Assembly (NCBI GenBank): GCA_964036295.1 | Contig: OZ038471.1 | Span: forward strand, 9,092,684 to 9,156,683 | Source: Plumapathes pennacea | Taxonomy: Eukaryota > Cnidaria > Anthozoa > Antipatharia > Myriopathidae | DNA length: 64,000 nt | Direction of reading: 5' to 3' | In this document: piece after piece, positions 33,722 through 47,100 of the stretch | How positions within the stretch are numbered: the stretch's first letter is position 1 | Layout of the letters: each line of letters opens with the position of its first letter | Notes under the pieces: model-generated | Told to the model about the DNA's origin: nothing | What the model saw: the letters and a program-made list of their open reading frames with translations, nothing else | Database searches by the model: none | Position numbers and translations under genes: made by a program

Positions 33722-36700
33722 TGTTGCTCGCGGGGGGTGGCTCCAATTAGGAAAGTCTTTTCTCCGCTACTACCCACTTGTTTGGAAGCTTAACATCCTT
33801 TGCTCTCCAGAGAAGTCCAATCTCATAGTGGCCCAGGTCATTTCTGAACTGAGTGGACTCCGCCAAAGGACTCCGTCTTCCATCATTGTTCCATTTGTGC
33901 TTGTAGTGGACTATCCAAGCTGTTAGTATGCCCAACGTGCACCTGGTTAGGTGTCAGCTTAAGAACACTTTTGGACACACCAGCAACTGCCCATCCAAAA
34001 TCAGTTCTCACTGCGTGAGGTTGGCCCTTTGGACCCCTTCGTGATTGGTGCTGGAGCATAGCCTCAACGACTTCCACGCTAATAAGTAGGCCCACTTGGT
34101 CAGTGGCTACTGCAGGAATGTCCAAGTCCTTTCAAATGTTTCCATTTGTTTCGGTCCCTCTTCCTGACAAGACGCCTGCTGGGAACATTCAGTTGTTGGA
34201 CTGTCCAAACTCGCTCAATTTTAACTGGCTTCTGCGTAGCTCCTTTGCCAGTCGGTGTTACGATAATACTGACAATTCTTGAAGTTTGGGGGCTGCTAAC
34301 AGTTTAAATGTTACCCAAGGTAAGCTGTTGTTCAATGCCTTCAAGCCCTAGCTGGTCAGCAATGTCTCGCCTGATTAAAGTGTCCGAGCTGCCATCATCA
34401 AGGATTGCAAATGTCTCAATCGGGGCTATCTGGTCAGCGCCTTCGATCCTTACAGGGACAATCTGGAAGTAGACAGATCTGTCTTTCGTTTGTTGAGGCT
34501 CAGTAGACACAGCACCAACGTGAACTGGAGGGTTGGGGATTAAGTCTTGGGGTATCTCTGCAGTGATTTCCTTGTTCTGGTTTGGAGGGCGCTCGCTTGT
34601 CCCTCTCTTTTGGTGCAGCAGACTGTGATGACGCTTGGTGCAGTTGTCCACTCGACAATGATTCTTTGACACACATTCGTTGGCTGAATGACCTCTACGC
34701 AGTCAGTTAAAACAAAGTTTAAGACGTTTCACCATCTTCACGCGATCTTGGGTAGACCTTTCTTTGAATTCACCACATTTGTAGATCAAATGGGACTGCG
34801 AACAACATGGACATGTCTGTAGGCCTGGATTCTAGCTTGGTGGAGGATTCTGCTGACGGTGCTCCCTCGATGCATGTTCATTTTCTCTGCGTACGTTGTT
34901 ACACTGGAAGAAAGGAGCCGCAGTATCAGTCTGATCTTCTGTTGTGGCAATGTGACTGGTTGCATAACTTGTGACGTAACTGGGGGGGGGTAAATTGGGA
35001 GTTCTTTGCTTGCTGAAGCCTTTGATTGTGACAGTGGCTCTCTCTACATTGTGAAGTTAGCCTAGGGCATTGCGGGAGAATACTGGATCAGTAGCAATTG
35101 CCGCTTCTGTCTTCACGAACTTGGCAAAGTCTCTGAATTTGGGAATGGTATCTTGATAGAGTCTCGTTTTGTTGGCTTCCCTGCACCAACGATCCTGCAG
35201 CTGCACTGGGAGCTTCTTCACCATGTTTTGAAGATTATGCGGGTGGTCCAAGATCGTAAGGAAAGAGAGTAACGTCATGACGCTAAGGCATTAGGTCAGG
35301 AAGGTTGAATACCGATTAAGGGCAACGTCATCTCCCAGTTTGATGGTCGGCCATTTAGTTACTTTCTCGAGGTAAGCATTGAAGATCTTGTACGTGTCAC
35401 CATACTTTTCTTCCAACAGTCGTTTTGCTTCAAGGTAACCCTTCTTGGGGTCCATGAATAGACACCCCTTTATCAGCTCTTTTGGTTGTCCTTCCAGGTA
35501 CCGTTCTAGATAACGCAGGCGCACATCATCTGAGCTGAGCTTAGATTCAAACTGCGACACAAAACCCCTGATGAAGGTGTTGTAGTCGGTTGGGTCACCA
35601 TTGAACTTCGACAGAGTCAAAGAGGAGAGTAGGCTGTATTGATGTTGTTCAACCAATATCTCCGTCAAATTGTTTTGTTTCCTTAATAGTTCTTCAAAAG
35701 TTCCATTATTGGGTACTTTTCTGCAATCAAATGCAAAATGGTTGAGACACTCGCAGAAAAAGACTCATTCTTCTCTTCTATTCCCTCACTCTCATCTGGA
35801 TTTCATTTGACAGCATCTTTCCCCCCCTCCCCCGTTTCAATGTTGAGTATCCAATATCACACAACGAGATTTCAGGCCCGAACAACATTGAGAAGGGGGG
35901 AGGGGGGGAAGAAATCAACAAAACTTAAAAGCCGATAAATTGCTCAAAATATGCACAATGTCTCAACTACTTTTGCATTTGATTGTGGTTTCAATGAAAT
36001 TTTGGTTGCAATCACGCTGATAAACAGGCTGGAATTCTGGTGTCACTGGGGGCCGTAGCTCAGTAGGTTGAGAGACAGGTAAAGCCTTTGATGGAGTAAA
36101 AGCGGGTTGCTGCGACTGTATAACTTTGTGTTCATCGAGGTATTCATTCATCCCGTTGCCAAAGTTCAGTTCTTGTTTCACTTGACCGCATGCGCGTTGA
36201 CGAGCTTGAGCCACTGCGATCCCTTCCTGCAGTTGAAGCCTTTCAGTTTCATTTTGAAGAGCTTGTTCTTTCTCCAGCATAGCGGCTTTGGCAATTAATT
36301 CTGCTACTTTAGCTCTTTCTTTGGCTCTCGCAGAGACAGATGAAGCTCTTGAAGAAGCCTTGGAACGGTTGGACAGTTTAGAGATAATTGAACGGTTATC
36401 GAGCTGTTCCTCTATTTGGTGCTTTACCAAGATAGTCCAATTTCCAATTTTGTCAATAAAATCACCCATTTTATTGTTCTGCTCTTGGTACTAGTCCCTT
36501 GCAGTGACTTTTTCTTCCTCTGTGGTCAGAGTACCACATAAGACGTCGTGTACTTTCTGCAGGTCTTCAAAAACTTCATGCAAAGTCTTCAGTTCACTCT
36601 GAACAATGTGAACGTTGTCATAGTCTTCCGCAAGCAGTTCTATTTTCTTCATTTCACGTGATATTTTCCTTTGGGCAGATTGGCAGTTTTGCCATTTGAT

Positions 36701-36855
36701 GTGTGCTTGAAAAGCCATGCCTTTCGCTGTGGGCTTTTTCTTTCTTGCGCCGCCAACAACGCCTTGTCCATGCTTGTTCCATACTCGTTTGCTTTGATGC
36801 CTTCTCTCGGTCTTGGTGAACCTTCCAACTCGTGATTAGAGTCAGTCATTTCCAA
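33722..36855 (-). pseudogene. BEL/Pao retrotransposon gag-protease remnant
   Basis: Minus strand, 5' to 3': a basic and coiled-coil N-terminus (36,855-35,963; KAAMLEKEQALQNETERLQL); the DUF1759-like gag core (35,668-35,291; LSKFNGDPTDYNTFIRGF, YLEGQPKELIKGC, EAKRLLEEKYGD) continuing to 35,057; Cys/His knuckle remnants (34,640-34,850); the aspartic protease (about 34,500-34,304; TFAILDDGSSDTLIRRD); and post-protease sequence (34,125-33,747; GPKGQPHAVRTDFGWAVAG, LGHYEIGLLWRAKDVKLPN). Frames break near 36,480, 35,285 and 34,300 and elsewhere. Reverse transcriptase, RNase H and integrase are absent: the element stops at 33,722 against repeat A. Confidence 0.85.
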
Positions 36856-36869
36856 ACTTTGCCATCCGG

Positions 36870-37240
36870 CTCGAAGGACAAAAAATGTTATTGAATCGAC
36901 TCCATTTTCGTGAGATGTCCTGTTGCTGATGATTTATTGGGTTCACTTCACAGATACACAAAATGGTTGACGATTGACTGACTCACTGACGACTGATCGA
37001 TAACTAACTACTGATTGAAGACTGACTGCTGACTGATCAAATAACTAAATAACATATGGTAGAATACAAAGAACTGGAACAAAGGAATAAATTATACAAA
37101 GGAACCAGATGGTGAGCTAAAACAAAGAGACAATATGGTAAACATGATACTGAGGTTGTGGACCCTAAATACTGGCTTACTTGAACTGAAACTAAAACTA
37201 AACTGCTGAGCATCTAAAATAATCGCAGGCACACTAAAAC
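36870..37240 (-). repeat. Putative BEL/Pao 5' LTR and leader
   Basis: Upstream of the gag start, on the minus strand, the sequence ends ATTCAATAACA and is followed by TTTTTTGTCCTTCGAGCCGG, a leader motif I associate with BEL/Pao elements. It contains AATAAATCA (about 36,935-36,943) and a GACTGA-rich stretch (36,960-37,050). Only one LTR is present, so the outer edge is uncertain. Confidence 0.45.
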
Positions 37241-37800
37241 ACACTAGAGACAGGAAAAGACAGACTGTTCTGGCCAGTTGGCAACAGGTGCAATTGCCTC
37301 TTCTACTGGTTCTGCTTTGGCAAGATAGTGCTGGGCACTCTCGATTTCAGCTGCAACTTTAGGAACATGTTGTTGCGCATATTCTGTGGAGAGAAAAGTA
37401 TTGTATGCTCTGTTGAACATTGCACTGCATTCCTCTTCAGCATCCCATGCATTATGAGGAGCTCCAACTCAAGGCTTGTACTTGATCAGCTGGTATTTTG
37501 CAGTATAATGGGTAGTTTTTTCCATGAGGGTTGGATGAAAACGTTGGAAATGCCCTGATGACAACCTCAGTGGATCGCGGTCTTGGCTCGTTGTTGCTGA
37601 TGCGGTAGTTAGAGGCAAATTCCATGAAGTTGAGGGCTGAAATTCCAGGAAAAAGTTTCTTCCACTGAGTATTGATGGATCCAATGCTTCACCTGGTTCA
37701 CCGCCTTCTTTGTTTTGTTGGTGGTTCACTTTGCGGCTTTCATCAAGTGATACACTCACAAAGGAATAGGTGTGTTTCCTGTGCTCCCATGTCTCCTATC
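37240..37800 (-). pseudogene. Helitron-like (Rep-helicase) fragment
   Basis: Minus-strand frames give LNFMEFASNYRISNNEPRPR, VVIRAFPTFSSNPHG, YCK then KYQLIKYKP, and, after an in-frame TGA near 37,468, APHNAWDAEE and FLSTEYAQQHVP. The order (F-A-x-x-Y, fPtFS, KYQLIKYKPW, NAW, FLxTEYA) matches the region between Rep and helicase in Helitron proteins of invertebrates as I remember it. A frameshift lies near 37,500 as well. No helicase motifs or Helitron ends are visible. Confidence 0.55.
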
Positions 37801-39425
37801 TCTGCAGTTAATATTTTGCTATCAGATGACCGGAGACCACCCTGTTTTTGGTAGTGCTAAATATTGCCCTGGGGCGGGCGGCTGATGAAAGGTTTTACCG
37901 AGTCTGGTGGGGGTCGTATCCGCATTGGTGGGGTCGAGTATCATTTCGTTGCCGAAAAGACATCGTTTCGGCAAATTGCTCGACACTCTCTGGGCAGACT
38001 GTCAATTGTATCAGATGAATGGAAAGAATGTTTATGCAGATGACTCGTGCTTGAGTTTCGTCACGACTGGATCGTCGATTGCTGAAATTTTCGTCGCCGA
38101 GTGACCCTCGATCGTGTCAGAGTTTCCTGCCTTCCCTTCTTTTGTATTCTATCTATTCGATTCTATTCTATTTTATCTTTTTACCGGTTCCAACGAGTGC
38201 AGCAAGCTGACGTTCGGAGAGAGGTAAGATAACGCGCAACTAAACATATTTAACCAGTTTTTAGGTTTAATAGTTGCCGAAGACCGCCGTTCGGCAAATG
38301 ACCAAAATCATGTTCTTTCGTAATAACAAAGGTATCACATATCACTGTATGACAGACAGACAGACAGACCCCCGGAGCCTGGGCTGCCTGTGGTTGTGTT
38401 GGGCAACAAAGGGGACGGTAGCGAAGAGCGAATAAAACAGAGAGCACAATATTAAACACAGAACTGAAAAAGACTAGTGAAGACGATAACAGAATAACAG
38501 TAATTGGTAAAAGTGGAAGTGAAACGAGTAGAAGAGCGCTCTAAAAGGTGTGTCGAACTAATGACCATCATTTGAGGTTTGTCCGTCGAAGCAACCGCGC
38601 TATTCTCATCAGGGGCATAGTAACGCGCCTGCCCTATGAAGGTGAAAGTTCCTTCAATAGTACGTGTTTCGAAATGGTAGGCGCATGCCATCGATGCCCT
38701 ACACGTTCGACGGTTACAAACTTTTGGCCCTGGCCGAGTTAAGGGGAAAGGGAGAAAAGCGAGGGAAGATGGTCAAGACTTAGACACAAGGAGGGGAGGG
38801 AAAAAATAGGTGGAAGGAATTGACTTACCTCGATAAATTTCCGAAGGTCGATGCCATAGGACTGCATCCAAACGCTAAGTAAAATACTGGGTTGAAATAC
38901 GACAGGCAGTTGTAAACCAAGTCGAATCGGGGCCACGTGAAATGTTAAGTGACCTTTGGTTTGTGGGGGCGTACCTTTCGCTGGCCAATAGGAGGCGGGT
39001 GTAGGGAATTATTAACAAGGAAAACGGCGACTGGGAGGGGCGGGCCGAAGGGAGGGAGTGAAAGTAATAAAACAGGATGTGTTATGTGGGAGACCAACGC
39101 GTGGCTGGTGGGCAGTGAATACATTTGTATTACAAAAAAGGACAAGGGGCTTCGTTGTTTATTGTATGTGGTGGGTAACGTAGGGGGATGGATATGAGGC
39201 CTGGGGATGAGGGGGGATTGTGGGGGGGTTGTGGATAGCTGTAGGAGAGGGAAATTGTTTGTAAAACACAATTGTATTTGGAAACGGGAAAAGGAGTTTC
39301 GTAGTTGTTGTTTCTGTAAGGTGGGGGAGGAAATGGAAAGTTGTTAGAGGGGGAAATTGTTTGTAAAACTTATTTGTGTTTGGAAACGGGAAAAGGAGTT
39401 TCGGCGTTGTTGTTTCTGTTTGGTG
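37801..39425. other. Intergenic stretch, G-rich in its right half
   Basis: No gene supported. A GACA microsatellite lies at 38,350-38,371. From 38,950 to 39,420 the plus strand is strongly purine/G-rich with a ~120-bp direct duplication (GGGAAATTGTTTGTAAAAC at 39,249 and 39,353). Open minus-strand frames there are Pro/Leu-rich artefacts of that bias. Confidence 0.5.
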
Positions 39426-39740
39426 CTCAGTTGGTTCGATGGGCGCTTTTTTCTTTCAAGATTTTCAAATCGATAGAATTGTAAGCTGTTAACTGAATTC
39501 GTTGTGTAAACAAACGTGCGTTAATTCATGCCCGATTGGTGTTGTTGAATGCGGAGACGAGTACTCCTTGGGGCCTTGTTCTGCGTTTGCCGAAAGATGT
39601 AAAGCCATATAGTAAACATTTTATTAACCCCGTTTGCTTGGTCCGTACCGTAAGTTATGGATCCTCGTTTTTTTCGTTGCCTTATGGCCCGAGCACACGG
39701 TACGGACCGCGCACTCGGTTAATTAATAAGATGTATTTAT
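39426..39740. repeat. Repeat paired with 57,157-57,515, with a hairpin-MITE remnant
   Basis: Collinear with 57,157-57,515 from CAGTTGGTTCGA to GGTTAATAAG. The hairpin (GGTCCGTACCGTAAGTTATG ... TACGGACCGCGCACTCGG, 39,640-39,723) has lost most of its second arm compared with the 57-kb copy. Confidence 0.8.
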
Positions 39741-42740
39741 TCATTCTTGTAAAATACATGCCAATTCAGATATATAAATGAAAGAAGCCACTTCTAGCTG
39801 TCAGAGGAAAATATTTCATCATGCTGGTCAAAAAGGTGACAGCAAATAAAGAAAGTGGAAATAAAGAGAGAAAGGAGAGTCATAATTTTCTTTATTGAGA
39901 CCAAGAGAAAGGCATAACTTTTACAACATTTCCTAGTCCACAACGCCCCCCCCCCCTCCTCCCCGACCCCACATTCGAAAAACTTACATACCCTACTACC
40001 CTAACAGTTAAAAAAAAAAAAAAGCAGCTCGAAATTTCATTGGATTTAATCGGCGCTGAGGCTTTTGGGAGAATTTAGGCCGTTTTGAGGTCCACAGGCG
40101 CAATAAAATTTAAATCAACCGATCACTGTGTGAAGCCATAAATATGCTTGTCGCGCGTGAGTGACTCTCGCACTGTTAAATAACACAGTAGCCTGAAATT
40201 ATTGGCTAACGGTTATAATTGCTGTTTTCTCGAAATCATTGACTAAAGACAAATATAAAAGTACACCACTGGAAATAAAGAGCATAGGAGGTTTTCAACC
40301 GGGAGGTTTTATTGAAAGGTAGTAATACTTTATTTCTTATGCACTTTCAGTTTGTTTACCGGCTTTTGCTCTTCTTAAAAATCCTTGTAAACAAGGTAAC
40401 CATGTGAGTTTTCTTTGTGATTGTTTCAAACACTGTCTTCCTTGAGTGCCACTGTTGGATCGCTTTAGAGTGACCGTTATTGCGTCACGAGTCGTAAAAG
40501 TGAATTGTCGACTCGTACGAGTCGTACAACTCGTCTAATGTATTGACAAGTCGTATAGAAAGCCAGTCAATCCGTCAATCTCATTGACAATGTGTCCATT
40601 CGTACGAGTCGTACAACTCGTCTAATGTACACAAACAAATCGAATGCGAATTGTGCACAGACAAATCTACTAAAAACACCACGCGAAATGCTCACAAAGA
40701 ATTGTGTATTCCTTGTTCTACAAATAGCACCGAGCGCGAAAATTACGCAGAAAGTGTATTCCTCGTTTTACTAAAAGCACACAGACTCAAACTTGCCAAA
40801 AAAACTCTAAGAGTCTCTAGTGAGATTCACGGATTAACTGGCTTTCTTTACGACTCGTGAACACATTAGACGAGTCTACGACTTGTACGAGTCGACAATT
40901 CACTTTTGCGACTTGTTACAAGCCATGATGTTGGACAACCCTAAAACGTGGAACCCCTCTCCCCCATCCTGTCCTCAATCGAAGCGCTAAAATTGAGAAA
41001 ACGTTAAGGTAACAAGTTCCAAACTTTCTTCAAATCCTTCCGTTCCGTCCTCCGCCGTCACTTGATTAACAACCCTTCGCTACCTGTAACCAATGAGCGA
41101 CAAGGTTTTATTTTAATTATCCAAAAACCAATCAAAATTTACTTTACGTTCACGCAAAATCTTGTGATTTCATTGGACATCATTACCACACCCAGACTTT
41201 AGGCGTCTATTTCGCCAGGAAAATTGAGAGCCGATGAAACAACTGATAGTCCCCGTGAACTGGTCTCCACTGTTTTGACGCAATATTCAACGACGATGAC
41301 GAAGTTTTGTTAGAGGTAAGTCAGAAAGTTTCGATACGTTTGGTGATTACGTAAGCATGCAAGATGAACCATGGCTACATATTCAGTTATTCTTGTTGAT
41401 GACCACGTATGTTTGTCCGTGGGCATCTTGCTAACTTCATTGAACTGGTTTTCGCTTCTCCGTGTTCAATTAGGCTCCGGTCGCACTCGTAACTTTAACG
41501 ACATTAATATTGACATTTGCATCATTTGAAGTGTAAACAGCGCTTGTCACCAGAAATACATGTTAGCAAAATGCTACCAAACATTAAAGAAACCGTCGTA
41601 TTGCTCACTCATGCTGAGTTATCATCGACTAAACTTTCTAGTGCGACCCGGCCCTTACACACAGTTTTGAAGAACTGATGATATGTTTGTTTGGACTGCT
41701 AGAGACAAATAGTAGCATTTTCGTTGACAGTACGTGCCAAATTCATAAACAACTTCGACAGTGCTTTTTCAATTCGAAAATGTAAACAAGTGGCTTATAG
41801 TAGTACTTTGCGAAACAAAACTAAACGTGGAAACGGTACTTTGCGAAAGCCCAACTATTTCCTTTATGGTTAGAGTGTGAAAGTTCGACTTCTGAGGGGT
41901 GAATTCTGAACGTTTAAGACCGACTTGTGTTTACTAATGTACCTTATGAAACTTGAAGTATGTAGGCTCCAAAAAGCAACGTCGCTATGAACGCTCCTCA
42001 ATCTACGTCGCTCTTCAATATAACAGCCTTCGCTCATTAGCGAGAAATATGCCTCCTCTTCCAGTTCATTTACAACTCACTCGTTTACTACGTAAAATGG
42101 CGCATCGCCTGTGTTTACATTTAATAAATTATGGTTAAAAAATTGTATTAGAAACGAATATTTTCTGAGAAAATTTTAGAATAGGGAAACGTGCAATAGT
42201 TCTGGATGCAGGAAGAGATACACTGATATAGGTTGAAGGCAGAGAAGATATAACTTTTCACCGATCGAAACTTGAATCATTACAAATAAAGACAGAAAGA
42301 AATATTTGCATGGACGCCAGAGCCGAGACTGCCGCAAGACTCAACTGAGAGAAAAACATAGTTTCCCAGAGATGAAGACGTCCTAGGATCTAGTATAGAC
42401 TGTGATGGAAGTGCATTATAACGACCAGTTTTTGATAAAGTGATATAACCGACATGGTTTTGCCATTGCTCAAAGTACCATGATTTCGTTTTGTTTTGTT
42501 TCGCAAAGTACCATAAACCTAGATTGTGAAGCTGAAGGATCTCAAACGAGTTTCTCCTACAAACTAAACAAGAGATAGTAGACTCTGTCGTCAGAACTGA
42601 TTTAGCTCTTGTTTTTGGCCGAAATTCATTTGTGACGCCAGTCACAAGAAACGTACTTTCCAATACATGATGCATTCTGTCGAAAGCAAGAAAAGAATCG
42701 CCAAAAAAGCGGAAGTAAATAATGTATTCACATGTATAAA
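39741..42740. repeat. Tandem block, copy 1 (segments P, Q, R)
   Basis: P (39,741-39,800), Q (40,113-40,484: ATAAATATGCTTGTCGCGCG to GACCGTTATTGCGTC) and R (40,926-42,700: CCAAACTTTCTTCAAATCC to GACGTC...AATAATGTATTC) recur in this order at 48.9-58.3 kb, more diverged than those copies are from each other. R holds a conserved splice-donor-like TTGTTAGAGGTAAGTCAG (41,306). No ORF is conserved, so this looks like promoter, 5'-exon or satellite-like sequence. Confidence 0.75.
40485..40925. mobile_element. MITE with ~55-bp TIRs built on CGTACGAGTCGTAC
   Basis: The left arm ACGAGTCGTAAAAGTGAATT... (40,486-40,543) is inverted at 40,862-40,917. It sits exactly between segments Q and R, which are otherwise neighbours or separated by S elsewhere. 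A second copy of the inner motif lies at 40,598-40,627. There is no coding capacity. Confidence 0.7.
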
Positions 42741-42744
42741 CAGT

Positions 42745-44170
42745 CGCTATTCACTCTTGTAGAAAATATGTTAATTCAGATATATTTAAATGAAAGAGCC
42801 ACTTCTAACTGACAGAGCTTTGTGACCTTCACAAAAGGATTCATCTATTGTTACTCGTGAAATTGCAATTTCTCAGAACTAATGTTTATTGATTAGCTCG
42901 TGCATTGTTTATAATCTTGGGAAACCAACCTGAGTATTAGCAAAAACAAACTTGAAATATTTTATCCGTAAGCTTAGAAAATTGAAAAAGGGCTTTCTTT
43001 AATACAAAGAATCGTAACGCAAAGTTGTGTGGATTCTATTTTAATATGTCCAAAGAACCTCTATTGTGAACTGCTTTCACACATAACATGCATTCTAAAT
43101 TAGCACTTCTTTTTCTGTCACGTCAGTGAATAAATACCCGTTAAGTAGTTTTGTCAACTTACTCTATTTCGAGAAGATGCCGATTTGCGAGCGGACAGAA
43201 GTATATCTTACGCACCAAGCCCGTCAGAAAGGTGACCGCAAATAAAGAAAGTGGAGATAAAGGGAGAAAGGAGGGTCCCAATTTTCTACCTTAAAGCCTG
43301 GTCCTCACTAGCGCATAAACATAAGAATAAGCACAAGCATAAGCATAAGAATAAGAGAGAGACAGTGGCGACATAAGCATAAGCATAAGTATCAAACGCG
43401 CCCGTTCCTTATGCTTATGCTTATGTCGCCACTGTCGCTCTCTTATAATTCTTATGCGTATGCTTGTGCTTATGCTTATGCTTATGCGCTAGTGAGGACC
43501 AGGCTTAACGGTTAAAAGAGAAGAAACTCGAATTTTTTCTGGATTTAATCGGCGATGAGACTTTTGGGAAAATTTAGACCGCTTTAAGCATCACACGCGC
43601 AATTAAATTTGAATTAGCCGATCACTGTGTGAAGCCGCCAAAGTCATAAATATGCTTGTCGCGCGTGAGTAACTTGCACACTGTTAAACATTATATTTGC
43701 CTGAAATTCTTAGGCAACGAATATAATCGCTGTTTACTCGAAGGCATTGACCAACGACAAATATAAGAATACACCACTAGAAAGAAAGAACTTAAGAGGT
43801 TTTCAACTAGAAGGCTTTATTGAAAGCTAGTAGTAATTTATTTCTTACACACTTTTAATTTGTTTACTTTTTCCGTTCTTCTTAAAAGTCCTTGTATACG
43901 CGGTAATCATGTGAAGTTTTCTTTGTGATTGTATCAAATATTTCCTTGAGTGCCGCTGTTTTATCGCTTCAAATGACCGTTATTACTTCAAAGTACCAGC
44001 TTGTTTAAGAATTTATTCTTCAAGTTAATTTTGCGATGATCAAATCAACCAGTGTGTCTGCTATTCTCAAAGTGACTTGGCTGTGAATTTTTGTTTACAT
44101 CCTGTTCTATCCGAATAAAAACCAAGTTTACATACCTTGTTTAAAACCTTTACACTAACCACATTAAACT
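42745..44170. repeat. Tandem block, copy 2 (segments P, Q, S)
   Basis: P (42,745-43,050), Q (43,617-43,990) and S (44,000-44,170: GCTTGTTTAAGAATTTATTC ...) match the segments in the other blocks. Segment R is missing after S; the sequence changes at about 44,170. A hairpin MITE is inserted between P and Q. Confidence 0.75.
43298..43510. mobile_element. Hairpin MITE made of AAGCATAAGCATAAG words
   Basis: An almost perfect palindrome: AGCCTGGTCCTCACTAGCGC on the left is inverted at 43,488-43,507, with arms of about 90 bp and a short loop near 43,400. TTAA flanks both sides (TTAA|AGCC, GGCT|TAA with shared bases), suggesting a TTAA-type target. No protein is encoded; it would depend on a transposase elsewhere. 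Confidence 0.75.
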
Positions 44171-47100
44171 GCTCGGCGTATACATCGATGAGAATATCAA
44201 CTTTCATTGGTGATGTAAGCAAGAAGGCCAGTAGGAAAGTTGGAGTGCTTATGCGCTAGCGCAACATGATCCCATGCTCGGCCAAATTAATGATTTACTA
44301 AATATACGATAATTGCAGATACCCCCTCGCTCTGCCATTGATAAGACTTTTACTTTGGTACTCCCAACAAGACTAGCCTTTGTTTTACCGAAATGTTGAC
44401 TCAATTTTTTCTTCGAACTCAAGTGCTACACGCAAAGGAAAGAGAAAAAGAATAGTGTGTGTTATACTTTTGCGTTGAAAAAAGAATCGATTGCGTGACA
44501 AAGTACGTATTTCTCACGGTCGGCATGTCAAATTAATTCATACAGTCTGCCAAGCACGTTCTCAAAATTTATTACTCAAAGTTTGAAGTTGGTCGGCCGT
44601 CGTAGTACAGGAAAAAAAGGAACACTGATTTTCCAATTTTGAATTCATAGGCAGTACAGTTAAATAGGCTTCCTGTGCAATTTGTTTTTACTATAGACTG
44701 CATGCACCAGACTCAGGCATGCATATTTAATGAGCTCGTTTTGTTTTGTATGTGAACCCACTCAAAACAGCATGATTTCTCCCAGCATCAAAGCAAAACT
44801 TGAACAGTTTACTTCAAATTATACACGGGCTTCAGATCCAGTGATACTTCTAAGGGCTTGTGAACGATTCTCGCTGCAATCACCGCGTGTCAGATTACAG
44901 AAAAATAAGACATCTGACTAAATCATTCAAGACTCCAAGTTCCGAGAAAAATGATCAGCATACAGATTTTAATACATTCTTGAAGTGATCGAGTTACAAG
45001 CTATACGGGATAGAATATATTTGTCACGGTGATTGTTCGATTTCCACTGACTAACCTTTGTTGCTTGTCCTTTCTAAATAAGTATCTGAGTTTAACACAA
45101 AACGGCGTCTGAAGCTCCCGATTTGCTTTCAAGCGCTCTTCCCTTCGCGGAGCCGTTTCTTCGGTACGCTTCCGTTATGATGCTGTCTATCGATTATAAC
45201 ATGTTTGTCATCTTTTCTCTAGACGGATTTGGCGCTGTTCGATCGTTTCACGATTTCGCCTTCCCGTGCATGTTCCCTTATCTTTTGAAGATGAGCTTCG
45301 CGAGACTGTTGTGTTTCAAGTTTTCCAGTTTTCCATTTTCGTAAACACAGCTACGATATACTGTATCTAATTCCTCTTACTGCGAGTAAAACTACAGGGC
45401 CACAGGTGATCGATCCGGCCTTTGCTATTGGTTAAGCAGCTATAGGAACTGGGGACGACGTCGTACGACAGACTGACAGACTGACAGACGAACATTAAAG
45501 AGATGGCGACACGCTTGGAGTCTCCGAATGATGCGATACTACTGCATTAGCGTTGTGATTATTTCCCTCACTTCGTTCAGGAATTATTTGTTTGTGTTGG
45601 ATACTGTTGTTAACTCATTTGCGGTTGTCTCCCGTTTCTCAAATACGATAGGCAAGAAAAAATTTATAAACACCCCTGCTAGTAACGGTTTAAAACCCAA
45701 AATAGACCGGGATGGCTGTCATGTTATAGCGCCAATGGTATAAACCCAAAGACAAATACACAAAAGGTAGAACGTTTAACTGAGCGGTAACACATTTTGC
45801 GATATTTATCAAGCACGAGTATGGTATGGTTTAAAAGTTAGGAAAATACCAGGCCAAAAGATAAGAATACTATAAGCCATCTTGCTATAGGTACTATGCT
45901 ATAGGCACTAGGTTGAGTTTGATACAATGCATCCCTTACAACCAGAAGATTTTACGTCGCGGCCAAGACAAGTTTACAATTTTCGCAAATGCCTGAACGT
46001 GACCACACTAGGATCTAAAACTGAAAGCACGCTAGGTGAAAACAAAACTACTCAAGGCTTTTGCTCCCCGGTGTACTCAGCGGCGGGCCTATGCACAGTG
46101 TAAATTTACGATGAAATGATAGTATAGTGAGCAGCGTTACTCGGGCGTTTCGAGCTCAAAAAACGTATTTTCTTATATTAATTCTTTTTTTAGGTTGTTC
46201 ACCAATAAAGAAAAACATCTATGGAAATGGCGCCACGCAAACGGCTAATTTGAATTCACTTTGTTTCACTGGGGTCTGAATATTTTAAGTTAAAAATAGC
46301 CTTACTGTGCCAATACTAATTGGAGGCACACCAGGTGGTTAACTTATTCAAACATGTAAACCAATCCTTTGTGTTTTTTTCTTTTAGCTTAAATTCAGTT
46401 GAAGTTGAGAGCATTAATTGTTGTGAAGTCGCCAGTCGATTGTAAGGACTACTTGCCTTGTACTCCGGTAAGAGCATCCTCTGACAGAATACGCATTACT
46501 TTCACATTCCTGTTTTAGTTCGTTTACTCCAGAAACAATTTAGGAGTATTATCAACGACTGCAATGGATATACAGGTGTGATTGCACAAAACGTCACCTT
46601 AACCTTCCACATCGACTTTTAGTTAATTCATCATATCTTTGTGTGACTCAGATGATTCTATTACATTTGCCATACGATGGTTCTGTGAAAAAGGTTTGCA
46701 ATTGAGCTTTACGCAAGGATAAGACAAAGAAATACGATAGTTGGTGGTTTTTGAAGCAATTTCGTTCCTTTCTCAATTGTTTATCCATGCACAGCGACGA
46801 AAAGGCGAAAGTAAACTAAGAAACTGACGTCTTTCGCCGCTTAAATTTTACAAGCACTTTGGGGTGCGCTCTTAAAACGGGGAACTGTTTCTGAGTTGCT
46901 TTACACTATAAAATGTCACTATTAGCTGCACTTTGTGATAAGAGCTGGAAACACCTGCTCAAACAGGAAGAGTTTTAGACATTGGCACAAACTATTAAAA
47001 TGGAGTTGGACAAATGGTCTAGACTTCCTGGGCTAGCACTGTTTGCGGCGTAGTCGAGAAACCGATTTTCACCGATTACGTATTGTCCCCGAGCAAAGCG

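Noticed and set aside
38945-39271. 108-aa Pro/Leu-rich minus-strand protein
   Set aside because: The complement of a G-rich, partly duplicated stretch; composition alone explains it.
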